Assembly (NCBI RefSeq): GCF_024594815.1
Contig: NZ_JANJOU010000008.1
Coordinates: 269,499-333,498 of the forward strand
Direction: 5' to 3'
Length of the DNA: 64,000 nucleotides
DNA from: Roseomonas populi
Lineage (GTDB): Bacteria > Pseudomonadota > Alphaproteobacteria > Acetobacterales > Acetobacteraceae
Both the position numbers and the translations under genes were made by a program. Positions 33,592-42,358 of this stretch are shown one piece after another. The notes beneath the pieces were generated by a model that did no database searches, was not told the origin of the DNA, and saw only the letters and a list, made by a program, of their open reading frames with translations. Within the stretch, counting starts at the first letter, position 1, and each line of letters starts with the position of its first letter.

Positions 33592-33644
33592 GGCACGATT
33601 CCGTCGAGTGCCGACGCCAATAGACGGCCGGATCGAAACCATCA

Positions 33645-33677
33645 ATATATGAACAGTTGTTTGATTTGTTCATATAT
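33645..33677. promoter_or_regulatory. Hyphenated 11-bp inverted repeat upstream of mntP
   Basis: ATATATGAACA at 33645-33655 and TGTTCATATAT at 33667-33677 are perfect reverse complements separated by 11 bases. The TGAACA/TGTTCA core resembles sites of ArsR/SmtB-type and other metal regulators. It lies in the divergent gap between mntP and the iron binding protein, so it may regulate metal export. No metalloregulator gene is next to it. Confidence 0.55.
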
Positions 33678-33766
33678 GACGTCGGTCGGGTGAGACCCCT
33701 CTCCGAACTGGAATAGCCCTCAGGCGATGGGCCATGCGACTTCACCAACTTTCCACAGCAGATCAG

Positions 33767-33785
33767 TTGACTATCATTCTCATCC
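33767..33785. promoter_or_regulatory. Fur-like iron box upstream of the iron ABC binding protein
   Basis: The stretch GACTATCATTCTCATCC (reverse GGATGAGAATGATAGTC) resembles the GATAATGATAATCATTATC Fur consensus in its GAGAATGATA half. It lies about 65 bases upstream of the ATG of an Fe3+-binding protein, the expected site for iron repression. Confidence 0.5.
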
Positions 33786-33847
33786 TATTGCCCCTGTTAC
33801 CGGCTCGGTACAGATTACGGCCCGTTCATCTCAGCAAGGCCAGCACC

Positions 33848-34864
33848 ATGATCCGCCCGCGGAGTGCCCTCTTCGCCCTTTCCTTGCTCCTGGCTCCGGC
33901 CGCGGCACAGGCCGCGGAGGTCAACCTCTACACAACACGGGAACCGGGCCTGCTGCGCCCCCTGACCGAGCGCTTCACGGCCGAGACCGGCATCCAGGTG
34001 AACACCGTCTTCGTCCAAGGCGGGCTTGCCGAGCGTCTCGCCGCCGAGGGCAGCCGGTCGCGCGCCGATGTCGCCATGGTGGTGGATGTGGGCAACCTCA
34101 TGGAGCTGGTGGACCGGGACCTGGCCCAGCCCGTCCGGTCCGGGGTGCTGGAGGGCGCCATCCCCGCCAACCTGCGCGATCCGCAGGGCCGCTGGTTCGC
34201 CCTCTCCACCCGCGCCCGGGCCATCTACGCCTCGCGTGAGCGCATCCCGGAGGCCGAGGCCGCGAAGCTGACCTACGAGGACCTGACCGATCCGCGCTTC
34301 AAGGGCCGGGTCTGCATCCGCTCCGGCCAGCATCCCTACAACACGGCCCTCTTCTCCCACCTGATCATCGAGCACGGCGAGCCCTGGCTGCGCGACTACC
34401 TGACGAAGCTGAAGGCGAACCTGGCCCGCCGCGCCGCGGGCGGCGACCGCGAGGTGGCGCGCGACATCATGGCCGGGATCTGCGACGTGGGGGTGGCGAA
34501 CACCTACTATGCAGGCCTCATGCTCTCCGGCCGGGGCGGGGACGAGCAGAAGCGCTGGGGCGAGGCGGTGCGCGTGGTGCTGCCCGCCAATGAGACAGCC
34601 GTGAACCTGACCGGCGCCGTCGTCACCCGCCACGCCCCGAACCGGGCCGAGGCGCAGCGCCTGCTGGAGTTCATGGTCTCGCCCGAGGCGCAGACCGTCT
34701 ACGCCAACGCCAACTTCGAGAACCCGGTGCGCCCGGGCACGCCGACGAACCCCATCGTCGAGGGCTTCGGCAGCCTGGCCCCGCGGGACGTCTCCATGCC
34801 GGAGGTTGCGGCGCGCCGCACCGCCGTCAGCCGCATCGTGGACGAGGTCGGCTTCGACCGCTGA
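33848..34864 (+). CDS. Fe(3+) ABC transporter substrate-binding protein (FbpA/FutA type)
   Basis: A 338-residue periplasmic protein. Sec signal SALFALSLLLAPAAAQA precedes AEVNLYTTREPGLLRPLTER, the classic start of the ferric-ion binding family. Further family features are FALSTRARAIYASRE, KGRVCIRSGQHPYN and the iron-ligating tyrosine region VGVANTYYAG. It captures Fe3+ in the periplasm. The start ATG is followed by a proper signal peptide; upstream in-frame codons would bury it. A Fur-like box lies upstream, and the permease follows 16 bases later. Confidence 0.9.
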   Translation: MIRPRSALFALSLLLAPAAAQAAEVNLYTTREPGLLRPLTERFTAETGIQVNTVFVQGGLAERLAAEGSRSRADVAMVVDVGNLMELVDRDLAQPVRSGVLEGAIPANLRDPQGRWFALSTRARAIYASRERIPEAEAAKLTYEDLTDPRFKGRVCIRSGQHPYNTALFSHLIIEHGEPWLRDYLTKLKANLARRAAGGDREVARDIMAGICDVGVANTYYAGLMLSGRGGDEQKRWGEAVRVVLPANETAVNLTGAVVTRHAPNRAEAQRLLEFMVSPEAQTVYANANFENPVRPGTPTNPIVEGFGSLAPRDVSMPEVAARRTAVSRIVDEVGFDR

Positions 34865-34879
34865 GGGACGGCCGGCCGC

Positions 34880-36556
34880 TTGAGATTTTTCCGGCCCGGC
34901 GCGGCCGCCAGCGTGGCGCTCGTCGCGCTGCCGGTCGTCGCCCTCGTCCAGGCTGCCATGTGGGGCGCGGGGGACCTCTGGCCGCATCTGGTCCGCCATG
35001 TCCTGCCCCAGGCGGCGGTGGAGACGGCTCTGCTGCTGGCCGGCGTCGGCGCCGTGGTGGCAGGGGTTGGCGCGGGCACGGCCTGGCTGGTCTCCTGCTA
35101 CCGCTTCCCGGGCCGGCGAGTGCTGTCCTGGGCGCTGATCCTGCCGCTCGCCCTGCCCACCTACGTCTCCGCCTATGCTTGGCTGGACGTGATGCACCCC
35201 GCTGGGCCCGTGCAGTCCGGGCTTCGCGCCCTGCTGGGACTGACGGATCCCCGCGACATCCCCTTGCCGGAAATGCGATCCCTGGGCGGGTGCGTCCTGG
35301 TAATGGGAAGCGTCCTCTATCCTTACGCCTACCTTGCGGCCCGTGCCGCCTTCGACACCCAGGGGGCGGACCTGCTCCGGGCGGGGCGGAGCCTGGGCGC
35401 GGGCGGCTGGCGGCTGCTCCGTTCCGTCGGTCTCCCCATGGCCTGGCCCGCCATCGCCGCGGGGACCACCCTGGCCCTCCTGGAGACGCTGAACGACGTC
35501 GGCGCCGCCGAATTCCTCGGTGTCCGAACCCTCACCGTCTCGGTCTATGTCACCTGGATCACGCGCTCCTCGCTGGAGGGAGCGGCGCAGATCGCGCTGG
35601 CCCTCCTCGTCCTCGTCGGCCTCCTCCTTGCACTCGATGGCTGGGCGCGCGCCCGGGCACGGGGCGGTCAGGCCGTGCGGGAGATGGTGCGACCGGACCT
35701 GGCACCTCTGCCGGCAGGGCGCGGGCTCCTCGCGGCGCTGCTCTGCGCCGTGCCGGCCTTCCTCGGCTTCGTGGTGCCGGGCGGGTATCTCCTCTGGGCG
35801 GCGTGGCGGCGCGTGGCGGAGTTCGGGCTGCCGCCGGCGCTGGGCGCATGGATCGCCAACAGCGTGCTCCTCTCGGCCATCTGCACCGCGCTGGTCCTGC
35901 CTTCGGCACTCCTCCTCGCCTCCAATGCGCGGGGTGACGGCCGGCCGGAACGGCGCGGGGTTCTGGATCGTGCGCTCCTGCGGCTCAGCATGTTCGGCTA
36001 CGCGTTACCGGGCGGCATCGCGGCCGTGGGGATGATCGTGGTGCTGGGGGCAATGGATGAGATGACGGAGGGTCTGGCCCGCTGGGTGCCCGCCCTCTCG
36101 GGAACGGTCGGTGCCGTCGTCCTCGCCTACTACGTCCGTTTCCTCGCTGTCCCCGCCGCTGGGCTGGACGCGGCCTATCTCAGGATCCAGCCGCAGGTGG
36201 ACTGGTCCGCGCGCTCCCTCGGGGCGGGGCCGTGGAAGACCTTGACCCGCATTCACCTGCCGCAACTCCTGCCCGCCCTATCGGCCTCGGCGCTGCTGGT
36301 CTTCCTGGACGCGATGAAGGAACTTCCCGCTACCCTGCTGCTTCGGCCATTCAACCGGGAAACCCTGGCTACCGCCCTCTACGCGGAGGCCGCGCGCGGC
36401 ACCTACGAGGAGGGCGCCGTGGCAGCCCTGGCTCTGGTCGTGGTGAGTCTGCCGGTGATCATCCTGCTGGCCACCGGTGGCCGCAGCAGGAAGACGCCTA
36501 GCATACGTGGCGCTCAGCGGGATCCTGTCGGGCCCGCCAAGGAGCATTCACCGTAA
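34880..36556 (+). CDS. Fe(3+) ABC transporter permease (FbpB type)
   Basis: A 558-residue permease with two fused BPD_transp_1 units, as in FbpB/SfuB. The first EAA loop reads AGRSLGAGGWRLLRSVGLPM and the second ARSLGAGPWKTLTRIHLPQL; each follows several hydrophobic helices (WALILPLALPTYVSAYAWLD is typical). It starts with TTG, GAGGGACGG being the nearest ribosome-like sequence. A cognate ATPase would be expected next but is absent; what follows is a decayed Bug gene, so the ATPase is shared or encoded elsewhere. Confidence 0.88.
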   Translation: MRFFRPGAAASVALVALPVVALVQAAMWGAGDLWPHLVRHVLPQAAVETALLLAGVGAVVAGVGAGTAWLVSCYRFPGRRVLSWALILPLALPTYVSAYAWLDVMHPAGPVQSGLRALLGLTDPRDIPLPEMRSLGGCVLVMGSVLYPYAYLAARAAFDTQGADLLRAGRSLGAGGWRLLRSVGLPMAWPAIAAGTTLALLETLNDVGAAEFLGVRTLTVSVYVTWITRSSLEGAAQIALALLVLVGLLLALDGWARARARGGQAVREMVRPDLAPLPAGRGLLAALLCAVPAFLGFVVPGGYLLWAAWRRVAEFGLPPALGAWIANSVLLSAICTALVLPSALLLASNARGDGRPERRGVLDRALLRLSMFGYALPGGIAAVGMIVVLGAMDEMTEGLARWVPALSGTVGAVVLAYYVRFLAVPAAGLDAAYLRIQPQVDWSARSLGAGPWKTLTRIHLPQLLPALSASALLVFLDAMKELPATLLLRPFNRETLATALYAEAARGTYEEGAVAALALVVVSLPVIILLATGGRSRKTPSIRGAQRDPVGPAKEHSP

Positions 36557-36599
36557 GCCCGAAGGGCACGGGAGATTGCCTCCGGCCAATGACGGGTCC

Positions 36600-36905
36600 A
36601 GCCGGCACATCGGGGTGGGCGGGTTGTGCAACCACGTTCCATGAGCTGGCCCACGGCCGGATCTTCAGAGAAGCCCGCCGGGGCGGCCAGGAGCAGGCCG
36701 GCACCTCGAAGCCGAGCCCCTCCAGCCGCGCGCGGGTCGATGCGTCGCGCAGCGCGGCGACGAGGGCCGCGTTCACCTGCCGTATCAGCGGTGCGGGCGT
36801 TCCCGCGGGCGCCATGATCGCCTGCCACGAGGACACGACGAGGTCGGGCAGCCCGGCCTCCGCTGGGGTGGGCACCTGGGCAGAAGGCGGGATCTCGCCG
36901 GTGCG
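36600..36905 (-). pseudogene. C-terminal remnant of a Bug-family binding protein
   Basis: The reverse strand reads TGEIPPSAQVPTPAEAG, then LPDLVVSSWQAIMAPAGTPA and PLIRQVNAALVAALRD, the last third of Bug proteins (LPDVPT.AEAG.....W....PAGTP..V...L). After FEVPA the frame shifts and only a degraded terminal W..VV element remains. The N-terminal two thirds are missing. It lies just downstream of an intact Bug gene on the same strand, so it may be what remains of a tandem copy. Confidence 0.65.
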
Positions 36906-36941
36906 GTGATCAGCATGGCGCGCGGCCGCATCCCGGGGACC

Positions 36942-37943
36942 TCATCCCTCTCGCCAGGGCTTCTCCTGCCACAGCTTCCGGAACTCCGCCTCCCGGCCGA
37001 GCGTGAAGGCGCGGTACTCGTCCCCGACGATCGAGCGGATCGGCATGCCCAGCCGGTCTGCCTCCGTCAGGAAGGCCGGATCAGCCAGGACGGTGCGGAA
37101 CGCCTCCACCAGCCGGCCATGGATCTCAGCGGGCAGGCCGGGCGGACCGCAGATGCCGCGCTGGGCTCCGCCGCCGGAGAGGGCCACTCCCGCCTCCTGC
37201 AAGGTGGGCACCCCTGGCGCCTTGTGCCAGCGCGCGGCACCGGCCTGGGCGAGGCAGCGGGAGCGGCCGTCAGTCAACCCCTCGTAGCCCTCGCTCATGT
37301 TGTAGGAGCCGAAGTCGAGGTGGCCGCCCAGCAGAGCGGTCTGCATGGGCGAGGAGCTGTTGAAGGGGACATGCACGAAGCGCGTGCCCGGCGCCTTCTG
37401 CGCGATGTCCAGGACCAGCAGGTGGTCGTCCGAGCCGACACCCGTGGTCCCGTACGAGAGCCCCTCCGGCCTAGTCCGCGCGGCGTCGACCAGGTCCGCC
37501 ATGCTGCGATAGGGGGATGCGGGGCGTACCCAGATCCCGCCGGGATCATCCACGACGTTGGCGATGAAGCTGAACTCGCCGGCTCTATAGCGAGTGGGCC
37601 GCTCGATAGGGATGGTGACCAGGGTGGGAGAGGTGACGACCGTGAGCAAGTAGCCGTCCGGCCGGGCGTTGAAGACGAACTCGTTGCCGGTCTGGCCGGA
37701 CGCGCCCGGCCGGTTGGAGATGATGAAGTTCGAGCCGGGCAGGAGCTTCTGCACATAGGGCAGCGTGGCACGCGCGATAAGATCGCTGCCGCCGCCGGGG
37801 GTGAAGGGCACCACCACCTCGATCGGCCGCTCGGCGGGCCAGGCGCGCTGCGCCAGGGCCGGCGAAGCGAGCGCGGTGCCGAGGGTTGCCGCCCCCAGGG
37901 CGCGCCGCGTCATGCCCGCGGGTAACGGATGCTTCTCGCCCAT
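36942..37943 (-). CDS. Bug-family binding protein, last gene of the hydroxy-acid operon
   Basis: A 333-residue exported protein: signal TRRALGAATLGTALASPALA, then WPAERPIEVVVPFTPGGGSD, GASGQTGNEFVFNARPDGYL, FVHVPFNSSSPMQTALLGGH. The usual acidic-ligand pocket region is intact, although the VPYR motif is replaced by VPFN. Start: ATG with GGGAGGAAG upstream. It follows the Ldh-family gene by 70 bases and is the second Bug protein of the same leftward unit, so two related ligands may be imported. Confidence 0.9.
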   Translation of the reverse strand: MGEKHPLPAGMTRRALGAATLGTALASPALAQRAWPAERPIEVVVPFTPGGGSDLIARATLPYVQKLLPGSNFIISNRPGASGQTGNEFVFNARPDGYLLTVVTSPTLVTIPIERPTRYRAGEFSFIANVVDDPGGIWVRPASPYRSMADLVDAARTRPEGLSYGTTGVGSDDHLLVLDIAQKAPGTRFVHVPFNSSSPMQTALLGGHLDFGSYNMSEGYEGLTDGRSRCLAQAGAARWHKAPGVPTLQEAGVALSGGGAQRGICGPPGLPAEIHGRLVEAFRTVLADPAFLTEADRLGMPIRSIVGDEYRAFTLGREAEFRKLWQEKPWREG

Positions 37944-38013
37944 CTCTTCCTCCCTCTCCGGCTTCTCCGCCGGTTCGTTCCGGGCGCGCAGGGGCGGCCC
38001 TTTCCGGTGATCC

Positions 38014-39063
38014 TCAGACGGCTTTCAACACGACTCCCACGCTTGCCGCCGCTTTGCCGATCTCGCGCCAGGTCGTGGCGTCCACAGGGATGCCCTCCGC
38101 CAGGCGCCGGGCGCGGCTTGCGCGCTCCGGGTCCCCGGCGACCATCACCGGCCGATCCGGATCGATCGACGCCGCGGTCTTCATGTGCGCGACCACCGCC
38201 TCCACCTCCCGCGCGAACCAGGGTAGGTCCACCACCCGGCCGGGATCGATCACGATCGCTGTCATGCCGTTGATGATCGCCGGGTCCGCGGCATCCGCCC
38301 GCTGCGCGGCTCCGCCCCCGGCCAGGGCCCCGCCCAGCAGCTCACAGATGAGGGACAGGCCGGAGCCCTTGTGCTCCCCGAAGGAGAGCAGCGCGCCGCG
38401 CGGTCCCTCCCCGTACAGCACCTCCGGGTCGGTGGAGGGCTCGCCCTCATGGGTGATGATGGAGCCGGGCGCGACGTGGCGCCCCTCGTTACGCGCCACG
38501 CGCACCTTGTTCAGCGCAATCCGGCTGGTGGCGAAGTCGAGCACCACCGGCGCATCGCCGTGCGGCACGGCGATGCAGATGGGGTTCGTACCCGTCCGCG
38601 GCTCCCGCCCGCCATGCGGCGCCACGCGCGGCGCGCCAGAGATACCATTGACGAAGGCAAGCATGATCAGCCCCGCTGCCGCCGCCTGCTCGCCATAGCT
38701 GCCAACGCGCCCGATATGGTGCACGTTCCGCAGAGCCAGCAGGGCGAGGCCGCTCTCCTTCGCCGCGCCGATGGTCCAGTCCGTCGCCTCCCGCGCAACC
38801 ACCTGGCCAAAGCCCATGCCGCCGTCCACCACCGCGATCGTGGGATCCTGCCGGAGGAATTCGGCGTGGCGGTTCGGGCGCAGGCGGCCAGCGCCAATGT
38901 TGCGGATATAGGCCGGCAGCACGCCCACGCCGTGGCTGTCATGGCCGCGCAGGTTGGCTTCGACCAGGTGGTCGGCGACGATCGCCGCCTCCTCCGCGCT
39001 GCTGCCGGCGCCGCGCAGGATGAGGTCTGTCTCAGCGCGCAGTTGCTCCGCCTGGATGAGCAT
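38014..39063 (-). CDS. Ldh family oxidoreductase (malate/lactate/sulfolactate dehydrogenase type)
   Basis: A 349-residue NAD(P)-dependent dehydrogenase of the type-2 malate/L-lactate fold, unrelated to the Rossmann lactate dehydrogenases. Motifs: LRGHDSHGVGVLPAYIRNI with the catalytic His, GFGQVVA, ALRNVHHIGRVGSYGEQAA, GTNPICIAVPHG and FGEHKGSGLSLICELLGGAL. The family oxidises various 2-hydroxyacids (malate, lactate, ureidoglycolate, (R)-sulfolactate). Start: ATG with GGGGAGGA. It sits beside a D-2-hydroxyacid dehydrogenase of a different fold; such a pair could invert a 2-hydroxyacid through its keto acid. Confidence 0.9.
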   Translation of the reverse strand: MLIQAEQLRAETDLILRGAGSSAEEAAIVADHLVEANLRGHDSHGVGVLPAYIRNIGAGRLRPNRHAEFLRQDPTIAVVDGGMGFGQVVAREATDWTIGAAKESGLALLALRNVHHIGRVGSYGEQAAAAGLIMLAFVNGISGAPRVAPHGGREPRTGTNPICIAVPHGDAPVVLDFATSRIALNKVRVARNEGRHVAPGSIITHEGEPSTDPEVLYGEGPRGALLSFGEHKGSGLSLICELLGGALAGGGAAQRADAADPAIINGMTAIVIDPGRVVDLPWFAREVEAVVAHMKTAASIDPDRPVMVAGDPERASRARRLAEGIPVDATTWREIGKAAASVGVVLKAV

Positions 39064-39094
39064 GCCGTTCGTTCCTCCCCTTGTCGCGCCGCCT

Positions 39095-40051
39095 CTACCC
39101 GGGCGGTCGCACCACGTTCCTCAGGGGGCGCCCGGTCTCGAGCGCCCGGATGTTCTCGGCGATAAAGGCGTAGCGACGCGGCATGAGGCCTTCCGACCAC
39201 CCGGAGATGTGCGGCGTGGCGCGCAGGTTCGGCAGCTCATGGAAGGGAAAGCGGGAGGGAGGACACTCCGCCTCGCCCGGCTTGGGGTAACGGTACCACA
39301 CGTCGATGGCGGCGCCGGCGATGCGGCGGTCCCGCAGCGCCTCGTAGGCCGCCTGTTCGTCCAGCACCTCGGCCCGGGCGACGTTCACAAGAAAGGCCGT
39401 CGGCTTCATCGCGGCGAGCTCGGCGGCGCCGACCAGCCCGCGCGTGCTCTCGTCCAGGGGGCAGCACAGCACCAGTACATCCGTCTCCGGCAGCACCTCC
39501 CGCAAGCGGGAAACGGGCAGGCTGCTGTCGGCAAGGGCGTCCGGGCGGCCGCTGCGGGTGACGGCGACGATCCTCATCCCCAGGGCGCGCGCGCGGCCGG
39601 CAACCTCCTTCCCGATGTGGCCGAAGCCCACCAGCGTCATGGTCCGGCCCGCCGCCTCGCCGTGGAAGGGGCGGCGCGGGTGGATCTCCGCCCAGCCCTT
39701 GGCATCGAGCTTGGCAGGAAGCTCATGGAGGGCCAGCACGTGCGCCAGCACCGTGAAGATCACGTACTCGGCAATCGGGATCTCGTGCTCGAAGACGTTG
39801 CAGATGGGCACGCCGGCCGGCACGGCACCCTCGGCGATGCCGTCCAGCCCGGCGCCCGGCACCTGCACCAGCCGACAGCCCTGCAACCGCGCCCCCTCCT
39901 CCAGCGTCAGTCGCGTGCTGACCAGCACGTCGGCGACGATGGGGCCGCTCGCCGGCAGGCTCGCCACCGGCACCGCCTCATGCCCGTGGCCGAGCAGCGC
40001 CTGTAGTCGCGGCGCCTGCGGGGCATGGGCGCCGACCAGCAGGGCCCGCAT
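39095..40051 (-). CDS. D-isomer-specific 2-hydroxyacid dehydrogenase
   Basis: A 318-residue Rossmann dehydrogenase. The NAD motif is VGFGHIGKEVAGRARALGM; the catalytic Arg is in NVARAEVLDE (usual NxARG), the Glu in the AAIDVWYRYP stretch and the His in ATPHISGWSEG. No export signal is present. It starts in a four-base overlap with the end of the enolase-family gene, so the two are co-translated. The substrate is a 2-hydroxyacid, presumably a product of that enzyme. Confidence 0.9.
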   Translation of the reverse strand: MRALLVGAHAPQAPRLQALLGHGHEAVPVASLPASGPIVADVLVSTRLTLEEGARLQGCRLVQVPGAGLDGIAEGAVPAGVPICNVFEHEIPIAEYVIFTVLAHVLALHELPAKLDAKGWAEIHPRRPFHGEAAGRTMTLVGFGHIGKEVAGRARALGMRIVAVTRSGRPDALADSSLPVSRLREVLPETDVLVLCCPLDESTRGLVGAAELAAMKPTAFLVNVARAEVLDEQAAYEALRDRRIAGAAIDVWYRYPKPGEAECPPSRFPFHELPNLRATPHISGWSEGLMPRRYAFIAENIRALETGRPLRNVVRPPG

Positions 40052-41250
40052 CAGGCCGCGCTCTCGCGCACCACGGCATCCGGCCGAGTCCGCACGGCGT
40101 CCTGCAGCCTTGTACCCAGCCCCGGCGCGGTAGGGGCTTGCACCATGCCGTTCTTCAGAACCGGCAGTTCCGTTACCAGGTCGCGGTACCAGGTGGCGAG
40201 GGTCGCGCGCACCACCTCCTGGAAGATGGCCGTTGGCGCGTGCAGCGCGAGGTGCAGCCCGGCCATGAGCGTGATGGGCCCGGTGCAGTCATGCGGTGCC
40301 AGCGGCTTGGCGTAGGCCTCGGCCAGGGCGGCGATCTTGCGCCCCTCCGTCAGCCCGCCGCACCAGGCGAGGTCGATCATCACCATGTCCAGCGCGTCCG
40401 CCGCCAGCAGGTCGCGGAAGGGCACGGCGCCGCCCAGCGTCTCGCTGCCGCAGATCGGCGTGCGTGTCTGGCGGCGCAGGTCCGCCAGGGCGCGCGCGTC
40501 GTCCATCTTGGCGATCGGGTCCTCGGCCCAGAAGACCCCCACATCCTCCAGCGCGCGGCAGATGCGGATGGCGGCGTGGCTGGACCAGATGCTGTGCAGC
40601 TCCGCCATCACCTCGATCCGGTCACCCACCGCGCGGCGAATCTTGCGGAAGGGCTCAATTCCTGCCTTGAGGTCCTCAAGCGTGATCAGGTGGCCGCCGG
40701 AGGCCTCGGCGTAGATGTCCAGCGGCCAGATCTTCATCGCCGTATATCCCTCGGAGAGCAGGCTCTCCGCCAACTTCCCGGCATCCTTCATGAAGGCCAC
40801 CTGGTCGTCGTAGGGACCCACCGCCTCCTCCTGGCCGGAGGTGGCGCGGCGGCCGCCGCTGGTGTTGTAGGCGTAGCCCGCGCAAGTGTTGTAGGCGCGC
40901 ACCTCCGTCCGCACCGCGCCGCCCAGCGCCTCATGCACGGGGATGCCGTGGCGCTGGCCCGCGAGGTCCCAGAGGGCGATGTCCACCGCGCTCGCGGCGC
41001 GCACCTCCGCGCTCGCGCTGTGGAAGCCGAGATAGGGCGTCATCAGGTGGCGGGAGATCTGCTCGATCCGGCGGGAATCCTTGCCGATGAGCCAGGGCGC
41101 CACCGCCTCGTGCAGCACCGCCTCCACCGCCTGGGCGCCGCGAAAGGATTCACCGAGACCGACCAGCCCCTCCTCCGTCTCGATCTCGACCCAGATCAGG
41201 TTGGGCCGCTCGGTGATGCGGATGGTGCGAAGGCGCGTGACCTTGGACAA
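40051..41250 (-). CDS. Enolase-superfamily enzyme (mandelate racemase/muconate lactonizing type)
   Basis: A 399-residue (beta/alpha)8 enzyme. N-terminal cap: WVEIETEEGLVGLGES. Barrel residues: Lys173 in GYTAMKIWPLDIYAE, carboxylates in MAELHS, FWAEDPIAK (Glu243) and CGSETLGG (Glu270), and His320 in LAPHDCTGPI. The K..WP plus C-terminal His set is typical of acid-sugar dehydratases in this superfamily. It would abstract a proton alpha to a carboxylate, using Mg2+, giving a keto-deoxy acid. First enzyme behind a Bug binding protein, 12 bases apart, under a divergent GntR/FCD regulator. Confidence 0.88.
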   Translation of the reverse strand: MSKVTRLRTIRITERPNLIWVEIETEEGLVGLGESFRGAQAVEAVLHEAVAPWLIGKDSRRIEQISRHLMTPYLGFHSASAEVRAASAVDIALWDLAGQRHGIPVHEALGGAVRTEVRAYNTCAGYAYNTSGGRRATSGQEEAVGPYDDQVAFMKDAGKLAESLLSEGYTAMKIWPLDIYAEASGGHLITLEDLKAGIEPFRKIRRAVGDRIEVMAELHSIWSSHAAIRICRALEDVGVFWAEDPIAKMDDARALADLRRQTRTPICGSETLGGAVPFRDLLAADALDMVMIDLAWCGGLTEGRKIAALAEAYAKPLAPHDCTGPITLMAGLHLALHAPTAIFQEVVRATLATWYRDLVTELPVLKNGMVQAPTAPGLGTRLQDAVRTRPDAVVRESAA

Positions 41251-41262
41251 CGAACTCGTCTC

Positions 41263-42255
41263 CTACTCGGCACTGATGTTGTTGGCGCGGATCACCCCGC
41301 CCCAGCGCGCTGCCTCGCTGCGGAGATGGTCGGCCATGCGGGAGGGCGGGCCGCCCAACGGCACCACCGCGGCCTCCTGCAGGCGCTGGCGAACCGCCGG
41401 ATCCTGCAGCGCCTTGTTGAAGGCGGAGTTGAGGGCGGCCACCGTCGCATCCGGTGTCCCAGCGGGCGCGAGGAAGCCGAACCAGCTGTCGATCTCCAGC
41501 CCTTGGGCCAGTTCCGGAAGGCCGGACTCGCGGAAGGTCGGCACATCCGGCAGCTCGGGGATGCGCTCGTTGGACACGGCGGCGATCGGGCGCACCGTGC
41601 CGGCGCGGATCTGCGGCAGGATGGAGGGGACGTTGTCGAAGAAGACGTCGATGCGCCCGCTGATGAGGTCCGTGATCGCGGGGCCGCTGCCGCGATAGGG
41701 GACATGGATCCAGTTGATGCCGAGCATGCCGCGCAGCAGCTCCGGCGCCAGCTGGTTCGAGGCGCCGACACCGGACGAGCCGAAGGTCAGGGTACCCGGC
41801 TTCGCCCGGGCGAGGGCGATCACCTCCGCCAGGGTCTTTGCTTGCAGGGCGTTGCTGACGGACATCACGTTCCGCACCGCCCCTGTCAGGATCACCGGCG
41901 CGAAGCTGCGCTGAAGGTCGTAGCCGGGATTGGCGTAGAGGAAGGGGTTCGCCGCGCAGGTTCCAATGGTGCACTGAATCAGCGTGCTGCCATCCGGCTG
42001 GGCGCGTGCCACCTCGGCCGTGCCGATGTTGCCGGCCGCGCCGGCCTTGTTCTCCACCACCGCGCCCGCCGGCAGGTGCGGCGTCGCGCCCACGGCCAGG
42101 ATGCGCGCGACGATGTCGCTGGTGCCGCCCGGGACGAAGGGGACCACGATGCGCACGGGCCGGTTCGGGATCTGGGCAGCGGCCGGCGCCGCCCAGATGG
42201 TGCAGGCGGAGAGCAGCGTGGCCAGGGCGGCGCCCAGGCCAGCAAGACGGGACAT
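41263..42255 (-). CDS. Bug-family binding protein, first gene of the hydroxy-acid operon
   Basis: A 330-residue exported protein: signal LATLLSACTIWAAPAAAQ, then IPNRPVRIVVPFVPGGTSD, GAAGNIGTAEVARAQPDGST, INWIHVPYRGSGPAITDLIS and ELPDVPTFRESGLPEL. It should present a carboxylate or sugar acid to a TctAB-like transporter. It leads a five-gene leftward unit with an enolase-family dehydratase and two hydroxyacid dehydrogenases, and is divergent from the regulator at 42394. Confidence 0.92.
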   Translation of the reverse strand: MSRLAGLGAALATLLSACTIWAAPAAAQIPNRPVRIVVPFVPGGTSDIVARILAVGATPHLPAGAVVENKAGAAGNIGTAEVARAQPDGSTLIQCTIGTCAANPFLYANPGYDLQRSFAPVILTGAVRNVMSVSNALQAKTLAEVIALARAKPGTLTFGSSGVGASNQLAPELLRGMLGINWIHVPYRGSGPAITDLISGRIDVFFDNVPSILPQIRAGTVRPIAAVSNERIPELPDVPTFRESGLPELAQGLEIDSWFGFLAPAGTPDATVAALNSAFNKALQDPAVRQRLQEAAVVPLGGPPSRMADHLRSEAARWGGVIRANNISAE

Positions 42256-42308
42256 GCCAGTTCCTCCCCACCCAAATTCTTGCCGGCAGCTTTACCGATC
42301 CTGAAATG

Positions 42309-42358
42309 CTGTCAACTCGCAATCGAGATCAGAGGATGTTATCTGACTGATTTGACAG
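42309..42358. promoter_or_regulatory. Nested inverted repeats, likely operator of the GntR/FCD regulator
   Basis: CTGTCAA (42309-42315) pairs with TTGACAG (42352-42358), and inside them TCAGA (42329-42333) pairs with TCTGA (42342-42346). The region is AT-rich and lies in the 138-base divergent gap between the binding-protein operon and the regulator. FadR-type regulators bind short inverted repeats, so one or both pairs may be operator sites. Confidence 0.5.

Noticed and set aside
33592..33644. A yybP-ykoY type manganese riboswitch before mntP
   Set aside because: The leader between the inverted repeat and the start is only about 50 bases and lacks the conserved loops of that riboswitch.
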